A DNA stretch of 64,000 nucleotides. Origin: Gambelia wislizenii (Eukaryota > Chordata > Lepidosauria > Squamata > Crotaphytidae). The translations under genes and the position numbers were made by a program. Positions 1 through 11,652 of the stretch are shown here, in pieces. The notes beneath the pieces are model-generated. The model made no database searches, had not been told where the DNA came from, and saw only the letters and a program-made list of their open reading frames with translations. The number at the start of each line of letters is the position of its first letter. Position 1 is the first letter of the stretch. The stretch is taken from contig JAUMIR010000005.1 in NCBI GenBank assembly GCA_030847615.1, positions 214,442,645 through 214,506,644 on the forward strand, in the 5' to 3' direction.

Positions 1-235
1 CCAGGCACAGCAGGTTGGGAAAATAATGGAGTTTTGTGGCCTAACCGTTAAACATTCTTTTGGTACCTTAAAGACTCACAAGTTTTATTTGCACAAACTT
101 TCCTTGGATGCAAGCCACTTTATCAGGTGCATATTATTAGTCTGTAAGTTGCCAAAAGATTCTTTGATGGTTAGGAAGGGCATCCCATCATTTGGAAGCC
201 ACCACTGAGAAGGAGTTTTCTCACCCGCTTAATCT

Positions 236-1230
236 CAGGGCCTGTCTACACGGCAAAATAAAAATAAAAATAAACAAAAAATAAAAAAAATACGAACAGC
301 ATGTGAAAGATCGGCAATCTGTTCACATGGCCACTCCCACAAATGCGTACCATTCAGGAGGGACCCTGGAAAACTCACCCTAAAGTTTGTTTGCAGTGCA
401 TCTGGGGCTTCGCACAGATTTTAATAAAAGATCCATATGGTGTGCAATTGTGCAACTGTTTGTACATCCATGGTCACACACATACAAATAGGCAGCATAA
501 TTTCATTGGCCAAACAAGCACAGGGGGCTGGGCTATGAAAGAGCGGAATTGGTTGTGGCCGCCATGTTGGATTTTCGTTTAAATGAGGATCCAGTAAGTC
601 CCTGCCAGCCAGCTGCGGGCATCCTCATCGGTAGTCAGAGGTACTGTCACAGAGATAGCAGGCTTGAGAAGCCAGGCAAGGAAAGGGCAGGCAGGCAGAG
701 CAGAGCAGGGAGCCGTATGCTACTTCAGAACTTTTGGGGAAGTCCAGGGAGGAGGAACAGGTTTTTTTTTGGGGGGGGGAGAAAAATATCATCACCCTGG
801 CAAATGTGCAATTCTTATCCCTCCAAGGGGTCAGCTCCCTTTTAGTAAACTGATCTCCAAACAAATTGGTAAGCGGACAGTAGCAGGAGAGAGAAATGAG
901 ACGAATAAGGGTTAAGAAAAAGCCAGGAGCTCCGGATGAGGAACTTGTGAGAGGAGTGTCCAGGCGGAGGGAAGGTTTCAAAATTCTCCTGGGTGGGAAT
1001 GTATAAACTTCTTGCTGGCTCTCCAAGATCCATGTGTAACGGATCTGGGCCAGGAGTGAGTGAGTGAGGAGGAGGAGGAGTGGTTGTTGGCGGGGGGAAG
1101 GAAGGAGAGCCACCCTCTTTGGCCCCCCACACCTTTGGCTCTTTTGGCCATGTAGGCAGTTCACATTGTTGTGAATGCCTGCCTTTTTGTATGTATTCGT
1201 ATTATTTCCTACTTGTATAGACAGGACCTA
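236..1230. mobile_element. Family B MITE, long copy
   Basis: A non-autonomous DNA transposon bounded by inverted ends: the left reads GGGCCTGTCTACACGG near 238, and the right (about 1213-1229) is its near reverse complement, TTGTATAGACAGGACCT. The stretch around 500-600 (a run like 'attggccaaacaagcacagg' then 'gccgccatgttggattttcg') recurs in the copies at 30.4, 34.5 and 61.6 kb, which places it in the same family. No transposase frame is visible. A G-run and short purine tracts lie inside at about 760-780. No clear target-site duplication was found, so the ends are approximate. The superfamily is not established. Confidence 0.6.
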
Positions 1231-1307
1231 AGAAGGACCTTTGATGAAGATCCTAAAAGAGACCTAACTGATGGTCAGGACCACATGGAGAAAAGCAATC
1301 CTTCAGA

Positions 1308-1841
1308 GGAGATTATCAGACATGGCAAATATGGTGTGATAACGACATCAGGATACTGCAAAAGGGCTCCCCTACTGCATGACATCATCCTTTTGTGTTC
1401 TGCTGCTTTGAAAAAAGGCATTATTTTTAATTAGCTGACCAAAGCCACCAATTGATCTCCTGTGACTTTTTTTTTCTTGGTGTTGCTTGTGTGCAAAACT
1501 GTGTCCCATTATGTTGGCGTGATTTCAGCGTCAATGGGCAGTCTCCGGCAGAACACTTCTGGGTGAGATTGTGAAAACTAGGTATGGGATGCTCTTTTTA
1601 TGAACCTCCCCATTTTGCTGGCAAATTTTTAAGTGTGTTTCAGTGCTTGTGTGTTCGTTTTGTTTGTTAATTTAGGTGTTTTAAGCATTCTCACATCTTC
1701 TAGCGAGAACTGCTGAAGTCTTGCCCATATAAAAGTGCAGAAGCAAGTAGTGCAAGTGGTCACATTGCCAAAATTCTGGGTTGGCTCTTTCTCGTGATTA
1801 CAGCAATGTGTGATAAGAAGTGTCATTGTGCCAGGATCTCT
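1308..1841. mobile_element. Family A MITE, left part
   Basis: The left end GGAGATTATCAGACATGG starts at 1308 and matches the ends of the copies at 10507, 14131 and 22520. The internal block at about 1500-1620 ('aacacttctgggtgagatt', then 'gctctttttatgaacc') recurs in forward or reverse form in the copies at 6530, 10507, 29088 and 56208. The right end is not found. The 3' end of a LINE begins at about 1842, so the MITE is probably interrupted or truncated there. Non-coding. Confidence 0.55.
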
Positions 1842-2492
1842 CTCTCTGGCTTTTCTTCACAAACAAAGATTCAGGAAGGACTCTTCCCGCGCTTTCTGCA
1901 AGTGCACTGGTGACTGAAAAGGCCAATCCGAGATAAACATGTCCGGTTGCAAAAAGCACAGCAGAAGGTCTCCTTGGGTGATGATTCCGGGTTGTGATTC
2001 TTTCTGCATTGTTGTTTCTCTTCAAGACATTTTCAGTGTGAGCTCTCAAATAAGGCTGCAGCATTGTGGATAGTGCATCTCCATGCCTCCCGATGTGAGG
2101 CCAGGGCGGACCATTGTTGGTGATCAATTTGGCCGAGCCTGAGATGTTGTTTCAGGGAGTCCTTGTATCACTTTTTTGGAGCGCCCCTGTTATGCTGACC
2201 CGTGGCGAGTTCACCGTAGAGTACTATTTTTGGGAGGCGATGGTCCTCCATCCTAGAAACGTGCCCTGCCCAGCGCAGCTGTGTTCTCAATATCATGGCC
2301 TCAATGCTGGTGATCCCTGCTTGCTTAAGGACAGCAACATTCGTCACGTAGTCAGTCCAGTGTATATTTAGGATTGCGCATATACAGTGCTGATGAAAGC
2401 GTTCGAGGAGTCGTAGGTGGTGGTGATAGGTGACCCATGTTTCAGATCCATAAAGGAGAATAGACAGAACAATGGCTCTATACACACTAATA
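1842..2492 (-). mobile_element. Non-LTR retrotransposon (LINE), 3' end, 5'-truncated
   Basis: On the minus strand 2168-2485 translates to a reverse-transcriptase C-terminal region with the motifs LLYGSETW, LRWAGHVSRMEDHRLPK and LYGELATG. Further downstream (about 1860-2010) another frame gives CAFCNRTCLSRIGLFSH, a CxxC-type zinc-finger tail. The two are out of frame, so the copy is dead. The same tail is seen at 56724-56882. These motifs are typical of endonuclease-bearing vertebrate LINEs; I do not assign the clade with confidence. The missing 5' part is the usual result of incomplete reverse transcription. Confidence 0.75.
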
Positions 2493-4360
2493 CTGATACA
2501 CGCCAGGATACTTACGCTTTAAAAAAAAGCATCAGTTTTGAATGAACCCATTGTCATTTTGAATTAACCAGTTGTCATGTCTTTGTTCTCTGGGGATCAG
2601 AGTGCTTTTGTGAGTGAACAGCATGCTGATGTTAGTTGTACTTTCCCCAGTCCCGCCCTGCAACTTACCAATTGCTGCTAATCCAAATTTACTGGCAGTG
2701 ATCAGCAGAGGACATCAACATATATTGCTCAGTATTAGATCTGGTAATTGCAGACTAAACAAGTAAAATGCTTGCCCTGCTTTCCTTTCAGGTTTACTAC
2801 CTCAGCCAGGGGTGAAGCCATGTAACTGTATTTTATCCAGTATCAAGGTTGAGGAGAATTTAAGTTTTGAAAGAAGAACAAATAACCCTTACTTCCAGAT
2901 ATATTCCCCAGTGAAGTATCAATTGACTATCTATGTATCTTTATTTATATCATCAGTATGAGGGCAGAAAGAAATTGTATCTAATTTTTAAATTAGCCTG
3001 TTTACATAATATTTTGTTTGGTTTGGCAGTTATCTAACTGATTTGACTCAGGTAGTTGACTGAGGAGAGAGGAAGGATACATGAAGGAGGGACTATTTCA
3101 ATGCCACCATCTCATGTCAGTCTTCTTAAATTTACTGGGGGTGTTCAAGGGAGCCTCTTTGCTTGAAACCAGCAGAAACTAGGATGCTCCTGTCATAACT
3201 GATTGTACAGGTCACAGACAAAGTCCTCAAACTGATCTGCACAGTATCTTTCCTTTTCACATGAACAAAATGGAATGAAGAAGTGGTAGTCGTATGTGTG
3301 TGTGTATTTATATTATCTGGCACAACCAAGGTGAAAACCATTGATAATGGGAATCAGCACAGAACTGAACACCTAAAGATAATACTTCAAGTGGGAAATT
3401 CTTGTTTTGGTAGTTTTAAAATATAACATAATAATACTTACTGAAACCCTGAGAAATATTACCCAGTGCTGGAATGAATTCCAATTGCCCTCTGAAATGG
3501 CCTTGTTAACTATATGACCCTGAGTTCAGAGATGTAATGTTCGGGGAGATTGAAATGTTCCCAGACTGGTGTCAGTCTAGTTCTGTTCCAAAAGTCTGAT
3601 TACTGTCCATTTATTCTTGTACACGGTGACTTTCCTGTTGGGCTAATGAAAAGTCCTGAAGGGCATTGCTGGCAAGTTATAGTAGGCATTATTTCAGTGA
3701 ATAGTTTGGTAAATGACACATTGATAGCATAGCTGATGGTAATACTGCCCAAATAGCATGAGGAAAAGAAATGACACCCGTGACTTTATTGACAGCCTGC
3801 TAGAACTGGTGGTGGTGACTAGTGGTTTCAGAATAATTTGTGACTGTGAAGGAAGAATGGCCTTTTCCCTCAGGTTTGCTTTACAAGATCATCATGTTTT
3901 AGATAAGTTTAAAGTTACTGAAAAAGCTTCTTCTCCTATTAAATGCTACCAGGAAGGTATGTTTCAAGTACATTTGCAATAATGAGAACCAAGCTTGGAT
4001 TCAGATGCCAGTTAATTATGAGGGACAGAATGCTAAGTGTCTGCTTAACCTCTTGTAATTAACCAGGCTGAAGGAAAGCCAAGCTTAGACACCCTGCATG
4101 GCACACATGTTCATATGCTGTGGATCTCCAGAAGGTGCTGAGAATGCAATGTCATGTTGGAGATAAACATCTATCAAGACAGACTCTTCTGTTCCATTTT
4201 TAGGGAAAAGCGGATAGAGCTTTTGGTTGGCAAAATTTATTGTCCTGTTTCCCCAGGGTCAGAATCTGTGTCAGGCTCAGTAACAACTACTCATTTGGTT
4301 CAACTGACAAAGTAACAATTGTCACTCAAGTTTGCAATTAAGGAAACTTTTTGAGGAATA
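2493..4360. other. No recognised feature (AT-rich)
   Basis: AT-rich sequence without a convincing open frame, RNA gene or mobile-element end. A short (TG)n run sits near 3295-3305. Single-copy or too decayed to read. Confidence 0.5.
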
Positions 4361-4614
4361 CAGTAGGACCCCCATATCTGCTGATTCATTATCCACTGAT
4401 TCAATTATTTGTGGTTTCAGTTTCAGCACAGCTACCATAGAGTCTTCCTAGAAAATATGTCATCTCCAGTAATTTTCTAGGTCCTCCAGGGCAACTCTAT
4501 GGTATCTTAAACTTGATGTTCCACTATTTTCAATGGCATTCACTATTATCTGCGGATTTTGTTATCCATGGTGGGGTCCAGAACCAATCCCCCATGGATA
4601 CGAGGGTCCTACTG
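4361..4614. mobile_element. Tigger-like MITE, complete
   Basis: A complete 254-bp element with inverted ends CAGTAGGACCCCCATATC and its complement GATACGAGGGTCCTACTG, flanked on both sides by TA (4359-4360 and 4615-4616), as expected for Tc1/mariner-type insertion. The 'tatccactgattcaatta' and 'atccatggtggggtccagaaccaat' pattern is that of Tigger/pogo-derived MITEs. A second inverted repeat lies inside (ACCATAGAG near 4433 against CTCTATGGT near 4496). Related copies are at 28110 and 53525. No transposase. Confidence 0.8.
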
Positions 4615-5464
4615 TAGTGTCTAAGCATTTATGAATAGATACATTTGAGTATACGTATCTAGGATTGTAGGCTGCAGCCCTATGAACACCTTATGGAAAT
4701 AAGCCTCACTGAACATAGTAAAACTTTATTTTGAGTAGACATACCAGTATTTGTTTTGAGACTTATTTACAAAGCTGGCACAAGTTGCCACTTGTCTTCT
4801 CACTTCTTTCCTGTTCTCATATAACTTTATTACAAGTTGGGTGAAATTCAGGTTTTTAAAGTTGCATGTTCTTTATTTCTTAACTTCTTCACTTTCGGTC
4901 ATTTATCATGAAAGATGCTAGCAACTTTTATTTAAAAAAAGGCAGCTCTGTATTTCATATAGAATAAGCTATTAGACTTCACTCTTGAATAACAGTGATG
5001 GACAAGACAATCATACTTAATCTGTTTATTTCTCCTGAAGTCCACATCCTGCAGAAATTGAAAATTGTGACAATACAATATTTTCAATAACTAAATGTCA
5101 CTAGTTCACACAAATATACTTTAAAATTAGATATAAATGCTTTAAGTTATCATTCTGTTTAAAAGAAGAAGAAGAGAGAACTCATAAGAGCCAGAAAAGT
5201 GGAGAACAGTGGTATTTGGAATGCATGAAGCATGTGTCCCCATATTGAGAACCACAGCACTTCAGAGGAGAGATGTACACATGCTCAGACAATTGTGATT
5301 CCCAGGTGCATGACTGCTTTGTGGCTAAAGAGGAGGCACACTTTTCTTTTTCAAAATTATATGCCATAACCACTATTTCTTTAATGGGTGCAGGAGGCCT
5401 AATGAGAAAGAATCGTCAAAACAATATTGGGGGAGGGGGACTCAAACAGCAGTTACATCTTTTA
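4615..5464. other. Mostly unique; one old dispersed repeat
   Basis: About 4640-4745 contains the phrases 'aggattgtaggctgcagcc' and 'ataagcctcactgaacata'; similar phrases occur at about 15786-15872 and 51330-51480, so this is an old dispersed repeat of unknown family. The remainder shows no feature. Confidence 0.4.
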
Positions 5465-5542
5465 AGTAATGCTTTTCATGCTTTAAATAACAAGTGCATT
5501 ACTGAGTAATGCTTTTCATGCTTTAAATAACAAGTGCATTAC
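5465..5542. repeat. Recent 40-bp tandem duplication
   Basis: Two copies with a 40-bp period, starting AGTAATGCTTTTCATGC at 5465 and again at 5505, essentially identical. The identity suggests a recent duplication or slippage event. Confidence 0.95.
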
Positions 5543-6529
5543 AATGAAATTACTATCTGGATTCCCTGCTTCTTCTGTGATTCAAAGATACAATGTCTAG
5601 ATCAGGGGTAGGTGCAAAGTAGATCTTCTGGTAGCTCTCTGACTGATTTCTAGTACATCAGCAATTATTTTTGACTTCCAAATACTTAACTCCTAAAGCA
5701 ACAAAATGACCTACTCTCTCTAATTATACTGCTGAAATGCAACTACAGTACAAGTTGATTTTTCTATGGAAAGCCTGTGAGTAAGGGGTGTAATTATAGG
5801 GAGGGGGCAAAATGAAAACACTGCCCCCCCCCCGAATTCTGTTCCCAATGAAATTTCCCTTCTGTCCCCAAATTTCTAGCATTGTCGAATGAGACTCTAA
5901 AAATGTTTATACCAGAATTCTTATATTTGCTGTGTTCACATTCCCTTGGTAACTTTACCTCCCCCTTTTCTTTGGATGCCTAAACTCTACTTATAATGCT
6001 CAATTGAAGTCTTAAGTAACTGCAGTTTTAGAAATCTGAGAACTGAAGGAAAATTTCAATTTTTGGAGGGATAGGTTCTTATTGTGAGGGAAATTCCCTT
6101 TTTGCTCCATCTCAATGGCTATAACCCTGCTGGGAGTTCTGTTCAGTTCTAGCGGGATACACCTCTTTTGCACTTGGTCCTGGTGAAACAAAAACCAAGT
6201 AGCTTTTGTTAAACTGAAGCCTGCTGTACATTCCTCAAGGCAACCGTGTTTCATGAACAAATGCACAAGTACCTTATGCCTTGTGTATGTGACTCCAACT
6301 TTGGAAAAGCCAGTGGCCATGGCAGCTGATAATTCTGGGACTTGAAGGATTTGGGGAATGGGACTTAACTGAAGGATTCAGGGAGTATCACCTGAATATT
6401 TAGGCTTTATTACATGCATATAACACTTGCTGGAAGCAAGGAAAAATGGTAACAGCTATTTCAAACATTTGAAATTTCTGTACATCTGCTGTTTTAAAAA
6501 TCAAGAATACTAAGGAGGAATGATTCTTT
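5543..6529. other. Mostly unique; possible hAT end
   Basis: At 5605 the sequence CAGGGGTAGGTGCAAAGTAG resembles one end of a hAT MITE, but I could not find its partner. The rest is AT-rich with a C-run near 5823-5832 and no convincing gene. Confidence 0.35.
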
Positions 6530-7101
6530 GGACTTTACTAGACAAGCATTTATAATCGTTCTTTTGCTGGCATATTTTAACGTGTTTTTCTGTCAGCAAA
6601 ATAGCCCTTCCTACCAGACCTACCTTCCGTAGCATTCAAAGGCAGCCCCTCAGCATGAACCGTGCACAAATGGAGCTCCGTTCACTTCCAGGTTCAAGAT
6701 CTCACCGATTCTCACAAGAATACGCGAGTGCAGTAAATTTGAATAATACTAAAAAAAAAAAGACAAAAAGTACATACAAGCAAATAAACCACTTTGCAAC
6801 TTAAAAGTATACCAGGTAGGTTCATAAAAAGAGTGTCCCCTACCTGGCTGTTGTGATCTTACCAGGAAGTGTTCTGTCATTGATGCTGTATTCATATAAG
6901 CGCAATGGCGTGAGGCTTCAACACTGTAAGACTGGCAAAAAAGCACCATGGGAGATCTATTGATGGTTTGGGCCATCAATAAAAGGAACAGCTTTTTGAC
7001 AAGACAAAAATTGCAAAAGGATGACATCATATGATATGCATGCCCTTTCGTGTTAATTAGGCATTGTTATGATGCCATATTTGCTGCATCTGATAAAGAC
7101 C
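6530..7101. mobile_element. Family A MITE, complete
   Basis: Starts GGACTTTACTAGACAAG and ends CTGCATCTGATAAAGACC, with a 3-bp duplication TTT on both sides (6527-6529, 7102-7104). The internal blocks 'ttcataaaaagagtgtcccc' (6822) and 'ctattgatggtttgggccat' (6958) recur in reverse or forward orientation at 1.5, 10.6, 29.2 and 56.5 kb. No transposase frame. Three-base duplications with G/C-initial ends fit a PIF/Harbinger-like origin; that assignment is inference. Confidence 0.8.
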
Positions 7102-7734
7102 TTTGTTTTAAGCTATTTCTGTATCCAACTTTGATATCCTTAGAGCCAGTAATATTTGCATTGAAACAACTAGGCATAAGAAAAAATAAACATATTCAAA
7201 AGAGGTAGGTTAAATGCCCCAGACAAAACAAAACAATAATATTAAGAAATTGGAAAGCATTACACCAGGAATCAAAAGCCTGCTGAAATAAGTAAATTTT
7301 GCCTACTGAAAACTAAGGAAAAATGGCATCTGGAAGATTTTCCCTGGGAGGGCACCACCACAGAGAAGGCCATTATCTCTGTGCTCATCCACCATATCTC
7401 TAACACTGGTAGGACCTAGAGCAGGGCTTTTGATCATAATACAAGACAAGGTTGTATGGAAGAAAATGTTTCTTCAGAAACTGTTGGTGGCAAAAGCCTA
7501 CATAACAAAAGTCATTTGAAAATAATGAAACAATAGAGAGAGGTGATGTAAAATATGTTGTTAAAAAGTCCAGCTAGTTCTCCTGTCATTTATTTTTTAC
7601 AATATAAATACAAGGCTGAAAAAAAAATCCAGAATATTCCTTTCTGCTGAATTGCTGATGAGAAGACAAAAACAGGGCTTGAATGGAAAAAGAGCAAGAA
7701 AGTGACTGTAATGAATAAAGTTGTTTTTAACATT
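7102..7734. other. AT-rich with a possible decayed LINE piece
   Basis: About 7280-7440 (phrases 'ttttccctgggagggca', 'cacagagaaggccattatct', 'gtaggacctagagcaggg') resembles the 3' non-coding part of L2/CR1-like LINEs as seen elsewhere in the window. The remainder is AT-rich and unassigned. Confidence 0.35.
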
Positions 7735-7886
7735 ATAAATTATTTGTCTTTTAAATAATTTTTGTACTTTTATTGAAGTTTTATACAGTTTTAAATCTGT
7801 ATTATTTTTAATATGCTGTAAGGTACTCTAAGTCCCATTATTGGGGAAAAGGTGGTATATAAATTAGTAATGATAATAATAATAAT
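7735..7886 (+). mobile_element. L2-like LINE 3' tail
   Basis: Ends with 'cccattattggggaaaaggtg' then 'gtatataaattagtaatgataataat'. The 'aaaggcggaatataaataat' type of ending followed by an (AAT)n run is shared with the tails at 28.8-29.0 and 39.0 kb, and marks a 5'-truncated L2-like LINE copy on the plus strand. Confidence 0.65.
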
Positions 7887-8107
7887 GGTTGGGAATAAAA
7901 AGACCACAACTTCATGGGTTAAGATCCAGGGCACTTTTTGGGTCAGCATGAGGACTGGATCCCATGAGTTGGTTGGCCTGTCTGATGCTAGGTCTGTGAA
8001 GCAATCCATGGAAATGGGAGTATTATGGCCCTCATTGCAGTGTGAACTGCTCTGTGGTACCCTTCCTGCCACCTAGACATGAGGCTGTTTTGCAGAGGCC
8101 CTGTGAT
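7887..8107. other. Unassigned spacer
   Basis: Short stretch between a LINE tail and a MITE, no feature recognised. Confidence 0.4.
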
Positions 8108-8556
8108 GGGTCTCATCTACACAGGCCAGAATACTTCAGGCTCATTGGATCACGCTGGCCCATCACTGCAGCTGCCACCACGGCAGTCCACATTACACTC
8201 TCCAAAGCCAGGGAGGGGGCCTACAGCATGTGATCAAGGCTCCCTGCATGTGACCAGCCTTGGCTTTGGAATGTGCAACACTGACAATAGTGGTGGCTGC
8301 TGCAGAAACAGACGGTGTGGCAGTATGGCCTCCTTCGTTCCCATGGGGCCTGATCTGTTTTTTCCAAAATGAGGTAGGTTTTCCTAGGTATTTTGCTGAA
8401 ACAGTTTAATGGGCTTTAGACTGTCTTCCCCCGCATCTTTGCCCCAGGGGTTGTCAGGACTGCTCTTGGCTAAAATGGGGCAAAAGCCCCGCATTGTATG
8501 GACTGTAGGACTCAAAGGATGGGCAAAATGGTAAATAGCCTGTTTGGACAATCTCT
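8108..8556. mobile_element. Family D MITE
   Basis: The left end GGGTCTCATCTACACAGGCC (8108) and a right end near GCCTGTTTGGACAATCTC (8536-8553) are rough inverted repeats. Blocks shared with 57.6-59.1 kb ('atgtgaccagccttgg', 'ggggcaaaagcccc' against 'ggggcaaatgccca', 'gcaggactgctctt' against 'aggactgcagggct') show a family with at least two copies. No frame of interest. Confidence 0.55.
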
Positions 8557-10506
8557 TTGTCTCACCTCAAGGTCCCGTAAAAGGAATCCCTATTTGGACC
8601 AGATAGACTTACCCATTCCCCATATCTAGATCTGGCCCAGTACCCCAAGACCTGAGCCCACTATAACAAAGTTGTAACAAGGTGATGTGTGGATTAACAG
8701 TGGTTTTTTTAAAAGAAACAAAAGAAGAATCGATTGCCACATAGGAGAAAAAATCTCCAAGGAGGTGGCCAATGTTCCTCAGCCCCATCAGTTGGTGGTG
8801 AGCCAAATCACGTCAATTACATGATTTACTCAAAAGACAGGCCCACACTTTGTAATAGGGAACAGTGGGTGGGGAAACCCAAAATGGACTGTGCCAGGAA
8901 CTGTGTGTGCAGATATCTTAATGTCCAGGCAGCGGCTCTGAGGGAAGCCTACAGCCTTGCTGCCGACATCTGGCCAACCATCCTGGTGCAATTCCTGGTG
9001 CCTCACAAAGCTGTGTGAGCACTGAAGGCGGAAGCACTGCCTGTAACACCATTCCACTCCCCCTGTTGAGCTTATAGACACAGGGCACAAAAGGAGCCCT
9101 GTTGATCAGAGACCTAGGTCATGCAATGGACTCACAAAAATCCACCCTCTGCTTGTTACCTCTAAAGTGCTGGTAACCAGACTCTTAGTGGGCATTGTAA
9201 ACCAAGTAACAAGGGCAAAATATCATAGCTTCATTATTAAGAAGAGTGATGAGAGCTTTCATTGTATCTTTTATTTGTTTTTAAAGGGGCTTAAAGTATC
9301 CAGTTGCCATGGTGCTATGGTTGACTACCACAAGGACCAGAATCTAAATCAAGAAGTTGGGGTGGGTGTGAGATAGATGTGACTGATCCAGGTGTGTGTT
9401 AAGGAGCCGTGAGAGACAAATAAATCAATGAATAATGACTTAGCTCTGGCAGGATGCTGTAACTATTGCAGGATTTTCTTCCACCACTGAAGAGTTCATA
9501 TAGGCCTGGTGGCATTAAATGGCTGCTGAAAATCAGGTGTTCATTTATATTGCCACTTTTTTCAGGTAACACCTGTTATTCAGGTTTTATGGGTATTGCA
9601 GCTTCTCTCAGGATGACTGAAAGAGAGATAGTTCTGGAACCAATGGTTATAAAGTATTCCTGTCTTCCTGAGTGGAAATGTTTGCTTTATTCTTTTGTAT
9701 CTTTCAACAGTAATAAAAGACTGAGGCAGAATTAAATCAATTATATACACGAGCATTAGGAGCAATACAAAATCTCAAATATCCAAGGCTTCCAAGGAGT
9801 AAAAAATAGTTTCAGGGAAGTAACCTTTCACTGTTCTTGAATTCTAAATACCACACTTCTCTGTGCTCTTTTATCTGATCCAAGGAGATGTGAACAGAGC
9901 TGGAAAAAAAGTTACTGTTATGGTCTGCAACTTTCAGTATTCCTTTGCCATTATGGTGGCTGTACTGGCGGGGAGATTTTGGAAATTGTCATCCAAAACA
10001 CCCCCAAACATTTCCAGGCTTTGGAAATGATGTAGCTGCTTTTTAGCATTTAGGGCAAACTTAATAAAATGGATCAGAACTGGCTTAATCCCCACTGAAA
10101 TGGTCACTCATATAGTATTGGAATAAAGGTGATGCTTCAGGAATCTTTTTGCAAATTGAAAAGGCAGATGGTTGTAAATGCACCCCATAGGTCCTATTAA
10201 TTGAGAGGTTTTCTTGTTAAATTAAAGTTATTGCTTATAATTTCTTGCCTTGGAAGCTGAGCCTAAAGAAGAGGCTTCAGGAGAAGAAAAGCATGAATTC
10301 CTGTTTTCTGATCAGTCCTAAACAATTGTTGCCCTTCTTGTGCCTTTGGTGGGTGCCTTTTAAAACTGTTAGGATCACTACCAAGGCCCACTTTCTTTAG
10401 GGTTCTCTCTTTTCCCCCGGGGTTCCAGAATTAGAATCCTTTTTCATGGATGCAAATGTAGGAAACACAGTATATCACAAAGCCTGCCCCAACCTGGTGA
10501 CTCTAG
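8557..10506. other. No recognised gene
   Basis: Moderately GC sequence at 8730-9100 is open in one frame for 94 codons but shows no domain and no codon signal. At about 9960-10050 the phrases 'gggagattttggaaattgtc' and 'catttccaggctttggaaatg' hint at a small MITE like that at 13964. The remainder is AT-rich. Confidence 0.4.
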
Positions 10507-11077
10507 GGACTTTGTCAGACCAGGCAAATATGGTGTCATAAGGATGCCTAATGATCATGAAAGGGCGTGCATATGAAATAACATTGTCCTTTCATGATCA
10601 TGTATTGTTAAAAAGCAGTTCTTTTATATTGATGGCCCAAGCTGTCAATAGATTGACCATAGTGCATTGTTGCCGGCATTTGAAACTTCGCCCCATTGTA
10701 TTCATGTGAATACAGTGTCCATGGGCAAACACTTCCAGGTGAGATCAGGACAGCCAGGTAGGGGACACTCTTTTTATGAACCCCCCCCCATGTACTTGGG
10801 TCTTTGTGAGTGTTTTTCTGTGTTTGTGTGTACTTTTTGTGGTTTATTTTTTGATGTATTTTTTAATTTCTCATGCTTGCATCTTCTTGCGAGAATTGTA
10901 GAGATTTGGAACCTGGAAGTAAATGGAGCTCCATTTGTGCTCTGTTACTGCTGGGGAAGCCTCATTTACAGTACTTAAGGTAAGTCTGGCGTGTGTGTGG
11001 GTGTCTTTTGCTGGCATATAAATGTTTAAAAGTATGCTGGCAAAAGAACATTTATGGTGGATGGTATGATAAAGTCC
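10507..11077. mobile_element. Family A MITE, complete
   Basis: Begins GGACTTTGTCAGACCAGG and ends GGTATGATAAAGTCC, with a clean 3-bp duplication TAG (10504-10506 and 11078-11080). The inner part is the reverse orientation of the 6530 copy ('ccaggtaggggacactcttt', 'tttttatgaacc'). An inverted repeat 'ctaatgatcatgaaaggg' against 'cctttcatgatcatg' lies at 10548-10602. Non-coding. Confidence 0.85.
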
Positions 11078-11207
11078 TAGAAGTACTGCAGTACATGATC
11101 CCCAGCCTGCATGGCACCATGTTAATGTGCTGCACGACATTTGCACATATTGCAGCTGGTGGGTGAATTTAAAGGGGTCTTACAGGGCATTTATCCTTTG
11201 TGTAGTG
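11078..11207. other. Spacer
   Basis: Short unassigned sequence between two DNA transposons. Confidence 0.4.
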
Positions 11208-11652
11208 CAGGAGTAGGCAACTGCGGGAGCCACATTAGCCTCCCATGAGATCTTCAAGGGCCACACTCCCCACTGTATCTCCCTTTAAAAAATTTAAAAA
11301 AAATGTTTTGCCCTAGAATGTTACCAAATGCCCTCTGGGGGTATGAAGGAATTTTTGCCATGTTTTTGCCACTTCCCCAGCCATTTTAGGCCCAAGAAAG
11401 ATATTTCAGTCACTCCCTGTTTATTAAAAAACAAACAAAACAAAACACCCTCTCCTTGGTGTTAAATAGCCCAGCAGAAGCAACATAGCAAAATGTCCTC
11501 ATGACCCTCCAGAGGACATTTGGGGAAATTTGGTAGCTTTTTTAAAAAAAGGAGGATTCCCCCCCCCTATTTTTTTTCCAAGTGTGTGGGGGACACAAAA
11601 TGACCCCAGGGAAATCACATATGGCCTGCAGGCTGCAATTTGCTCACCCCTT
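11208..11652. mobile_element. hAT MITE (Charlie-like)
   Basis: The left end CAGGAGTAGGCAACTGCGG and right end CTGCAATTTGCTCACCCCTT are inverted repeats of the hAT type. The flanks GTGTAGTG (11200-11207) and TTGTAGTG (11653-11660) agree at 7 of 8 positions, as expected for the 8-bp hAT duplication. The interior ('agcctcccatgagatcttc', 'gaccctccagaggacatttgg') is non-coding. Confidence 0.8.

Noticed and set aside
625..1164. 179-codon minus-strand frame
   Set aside because: Inside a family B MITE, low-complexity, with competing frames; no recognisable domain.
8734..9018. Possible exon of 94 codons
   Set aside because: No domain and no convincing flanking splice sites; an 86-codon frame overlaps on the other strand.
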